From Bdellovibrionales bacterium (lineage in GTDB: Bacteria; Bdellovibrionota; Bacteriovoracia; Bacteriovoracales; Bacteriovoracaceae): 8,101 bases of DNA. The notes under the pieces were generated by a model. That model had not been told where the DNA came from and made no database searches. It saw only the letters and a list, made by a program, of their open reading frames with translations. The stretch lies in the NCBI GenBank assembly GCA_005791855.1, contig SXUH01000384.1, positions 1 to 8,101 of the forward strand, given 5' to 3'. Made by a program: the position numbers and the translations under genes. This document shows, piece after piece, positions 6,487 through 8,101 of the stretch; the first letter of the stretch is position 1, and the number at the start of each line of letters is the position of its first letter.

Positions 6487-7472
6487 CGGTCCCCCGTGAG
6501 CTTCGACAGGTCTCGGAGGGTCGTTCGCATCTCGTCCCTGAACCGCTGGACGATGGCCCCGACCGGTTCGATCGCCTTGGTGAATTCGATGGAGGAACCG
6601 GCGCACCACACGGACTGGTAGGACGCCTGGAACGCGGCCTTCTCGAGGAGCTTCATCCCGCGGTAGTAGGTGAGCATCTTGGCGTACTTCTTGAGCTGCT
6701 TGTTCTTGTTCAGGAACCCCTCGACGAGGTTCTGTTCCGTCCCGATCTTCTTGACGTAGGGAGTGTTGATCACCGTGCAGCGGCTCCCGGAGAGCTTGGT
6801 GGTGGTGACGATGTCTTCGGCGCCGTACTTCACGCAGGCGCTCTTGTAGTCCTCCGAGACGCCGGATTCCGTCGAGGCGATGAAGGGCGATCCGATGGAG
6901 AGCCCGTCGGCCCCGAGGGCGAGCATGGAGACGATGCCGGCACCGGTCCCGACTCCGCCGGCGGAGATCACCGGGATCCGGCAGGCCTTCTTGAGCTCCG
7001 GGACGAGGATGGAGGCGGGGATGTTCCCCAGGTGCCCGCCGGCCCCGGAGTTCACGGCGATGACCCCGTCGGCGCCGAGGTCCTCGACCTTCCTCGCGTA
7101 GCCCTTTTCGATCACGTCGCAGAAGACCCGCACCCCGTGCTTCTTCGATTCCCGGATCACTTCCTCCGGCGAGCCCAGCGAGGTAATGAAGAAACTCACG
7201 CCGAGGTCGAGGCATTTATGAAGCTGCTTCTTCGCCAGCACGTTGGACTTGTTGACGATGAGGTTGATCCCGAAAGGCTTCTTCGTCTGGGACTTGATCT
7301 CCCGGATCCCCGCCTCGAGGTCTTCGATGGTCCGGAAGTTCAGTGCGGGAATGCACCCAGCGATACCCGACTCGGAAGCCGCGATGATCATCTTCGTATT
7401 GGTCACAAGGAACATCGGTGCCATTATGACCGGCAAGTCGATCCCGAGCATCTCCGTGAGGGCGGTTTTCAT
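6483..7472 (-). CDS. Nitronate monooxygenase / FabK-like FMN-dependent TIM-barrel protein
   Basis: This 329-residue protein belongs to the 2-nitropropane dioxygenase family, which covers nitronate monooxygenases that oxidise toxic alkyl nitronates and the FMN enoyl-ACP reductase FabK. It begins with the family's LPVIMAPMF strand. The central NSGAGGHLG has His147 at the place of the catalytic His of the family. AGGVGTGAGIVSMLALGADGLSIGSPF (from about 171) contains the FMN phosphate-binding loop. KPFGINLIV at about 65-73 is also typical. The C-terminal part (from about 200), rich in Lys and Tyr, is less conserved and gives no substrate clue. No signal peptide or membrane segment is present. AAGGA at 7483-7479, six bases before the ATG, supports the start. 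It is the first gene of a leftward unit with the DUF4442 gene and perhaps ushA. The choice between a nitronate-detoxifying enzyme and an acyl-chain reductase is unresolved; pairing with a hotdog protein leans slightly towards acyl substrates. Confidence 0.92.
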   Translation of the reverse strand: MKTALTEMLGIDLPVIMAPMFLVTNTKMIIAASESGIAGCIPALNFRTIEDLEAGIREIKSQTKKPFGINLIVNKSNVLAKKQLHKCLDLGVSFFITSLGSPEEVIRESKKHGVRVFCDVIEKGYARKVEDLGADGVIAVNSGAGGHLGNIPASILVPELKKACRIPVISAGGVGTGAGIVSMLALGADGLSIGSPFIASTESGVSEDYKSACVKYGAEDIVTTTKLSGSRCTVINTPYVKKIGTEQNLVEGFLNKNKQLKKYAKMLTYYRGMKLLEKAAFQASYQSVWCAGSSIEFTKAIEPVGAIVQRFRDEMRTTLRDLSKLTGDR

Positions 7473-7594
7473 ACATTTTCCTTAAATGGGTTTGCGTGTC
7501 ATTGTAAGGCAAAGTCACAATACATTTCTGTCAAATTACTTTCTGACGTGGGTTAATCATAGCAGTCATTTTAATCTTCAAGGATGGGAATTTT
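7473..7594. promoter_or_regulatory. AT-rich divergent promoter region between the flavoprotein and aminopeptidase genes
   Basis: This 122-base gap separates genes transcribed away from each other, so both need promoters here, and it is clearly richer in A and T than the flanking genes. Leftward, the minus strand has a perfect TTGACA at 7534-7529 and a TACAAT at 7506-7501. The 22-base spacing is too long for a normal sigma-70 promoter, so they may not work as a pair. Rightward, CTGTCA at 7528-7533 and GTTAAT at 7552-7557 (18-base spacer, four of six matches each) are the best candidates. The two -35 candidates overlap, so one regulator bound there could affect both genes. No clear operator palindrome is seen. 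Confidence 0.45.
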
Positions 7595-8101
7595 ATGAAA
7601 AAACTAATCACTCTCTTCACGCTGGCCCTCTCCACGGCCGCCCTGGCCGCGCCGGAAACTCAGTGGCTCACGGTTGATAACAACGTCCTCGCCAAGCTCC
7701 GGCCCAAGCTCAGTAAGTCCGTCCAGACCATCGCCGTCGGTGACGACGCGACCGTGGTGAAGCTCACCGCCGCGGAAGTCGAGAAGCTCTCCGAGCTCAT
7801 CCACCACGACCTCAAACGCTGCGGCGGTTTCATGGGCCACAGCTCTCAGGAAGAAGCCCAGAACGCGATCTCGAAGAACGGGGACACCTACTTCGCGCAA
7901 TCGGCGATCTTCGCGGACTACAACATCACCCAGAACCGGATCGTGGAGCCGATGGTCGCCCAGGTGAACGAAGGGGCCCTCCTCGGCATGCTCGACGCCC
8001 TGACGAAGTTCAACACGCGCTACTACAAATCGGAAACCGGAGTGAAGTCCTCGGAGTTCATCCGCGACACCTGGAGGAACCTCGCCCGGAACCGCTCGGA
8101 C
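7595..8101 (+). CDS. Secreted M28-family leucyl aminopeptidase, N-terminal part (cut by window end)
   Basis: The frame is open from the ATG at 7595 through the last base, giving 169 residues. Residues 1-18 (MKKLITLFTLALSTAALA) form a clear Sec signal peptide with a cleavage site after ALA. The rest resembles the propeptide and mature start of the secreted zinc aminopeptidase of Vibrio proteolyticus. The block LIHHDLKRCGGFMGHSS matches its HNRCGGYMVHPS region. LLGMLDALTKFNTRYYKSETGVKSSEFI matches its [23 protein letters not shown]. In that family the propeptide keeps the enzyme inactive until export, and the mature enzyme removes N-terminal residues, preferably Leu, with two zinc ions. The metal ligands lie beyond the window and could not be checked. 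AAGGA at 7580-7584, ten bases upstream, supports the start. The Lys codons of the signal peptide are AAA, unlike the AAG-dominated genes around. It is divergent from the flavoprotein gene. Confidence 0.88.
   Translation, partial: MKKLITLFTLALSTAALAAPETQWLTVDNNVLAKLRPKLSKSVQTIAVGDDATVVKLTAAEVEKLSELIHHDLKRCGGFMGHSSQEEAQNAISKNGDTYFAQSAIFADYNITQNRIVEPMVAQVNEGALLGMLDALTKFNTRYYKSETGVKSSEFIRDTWRNLARNRSD

Noticed and set aside
6487..7215. N-terminal extension of the DUF4442 gene to an ATG at 7215
   Set aside because: This stretch is the flavoprotein gene read in another frame. The hotdog protein begins cleanly at 6486 with an ATGA overlap.

Overview
The window is GC-rich, gene-dense bacterial DNA. 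The coding style is strong: Lys is mostly AAG, Leu mostly CTC and Glu mostly GAG. Three things point to a Gram-negative bacterium with a periplasm: a close relative of E. coli UshA, a secreted zinc aminopeptidase with a propeptide like those of Vibrio-type enzymes, and an M3 oligopeptidase. The genus cannot be fixed from the sequence. A proteolytic or scavenging proteobacterium or a related lineage would fit, but that is inference.

Layout. (1) Positions 2-64 (+) hold the last 20 codons of an upstream gene, which end in a hydrophobic, membrane-like stretch and a basic tail. (2) 75-2105 (+) is an M3A-family zinc oligopeptidase (Dcp/OpdA-like). (3) 2121-4193 (+) is a soluble GAF-PAS-PAS histidine kinase with no partner regulator in view. 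These three are tightly spaced and look like one operon. (4) 4194-4371 is a convergent intergenic gap filled by four imperfect copies of a 28-nt repeat. (5) 4372-5888 (-) is a UshA-type 5'-nucleotidase/UDP-sugar hydrolase gene, broken by an apparent one-base frameshift near 4654-4660. (6) 5974-6486 (-) is a DUF4442-type hotdog-fold protein. (7) 6483-7472 (-) is a nitronate monooxygenase/FabK-like flavoprotein whose stop overlaps the start of the DUF4442 gene (ATGA). (8) 7473-7594 is an AT-rich divergent promoter region. (9) 7595-8101 (+) is the start of a secreted M28 aminopeptidase, cut by the window end.

Taken together, the window has two peptide-degrading enzymes (one predicted cytosolic, one exported), a periplasmic nucleotide scavenger that may be inactive, a sensory kinase and a flavoprotein/thioesterase-like pair. 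Most of it is ordinary. The items most worth a second look are the repeat array in the convergent gap, the ushA frameshift, the altered G1 box of the kinase and the translationally coupled flavoprotein-hotdog pair. I found no clear evidence of a previously undescribed multi-gene system, and no RNA genes, insertion sequences or CRISPR array.
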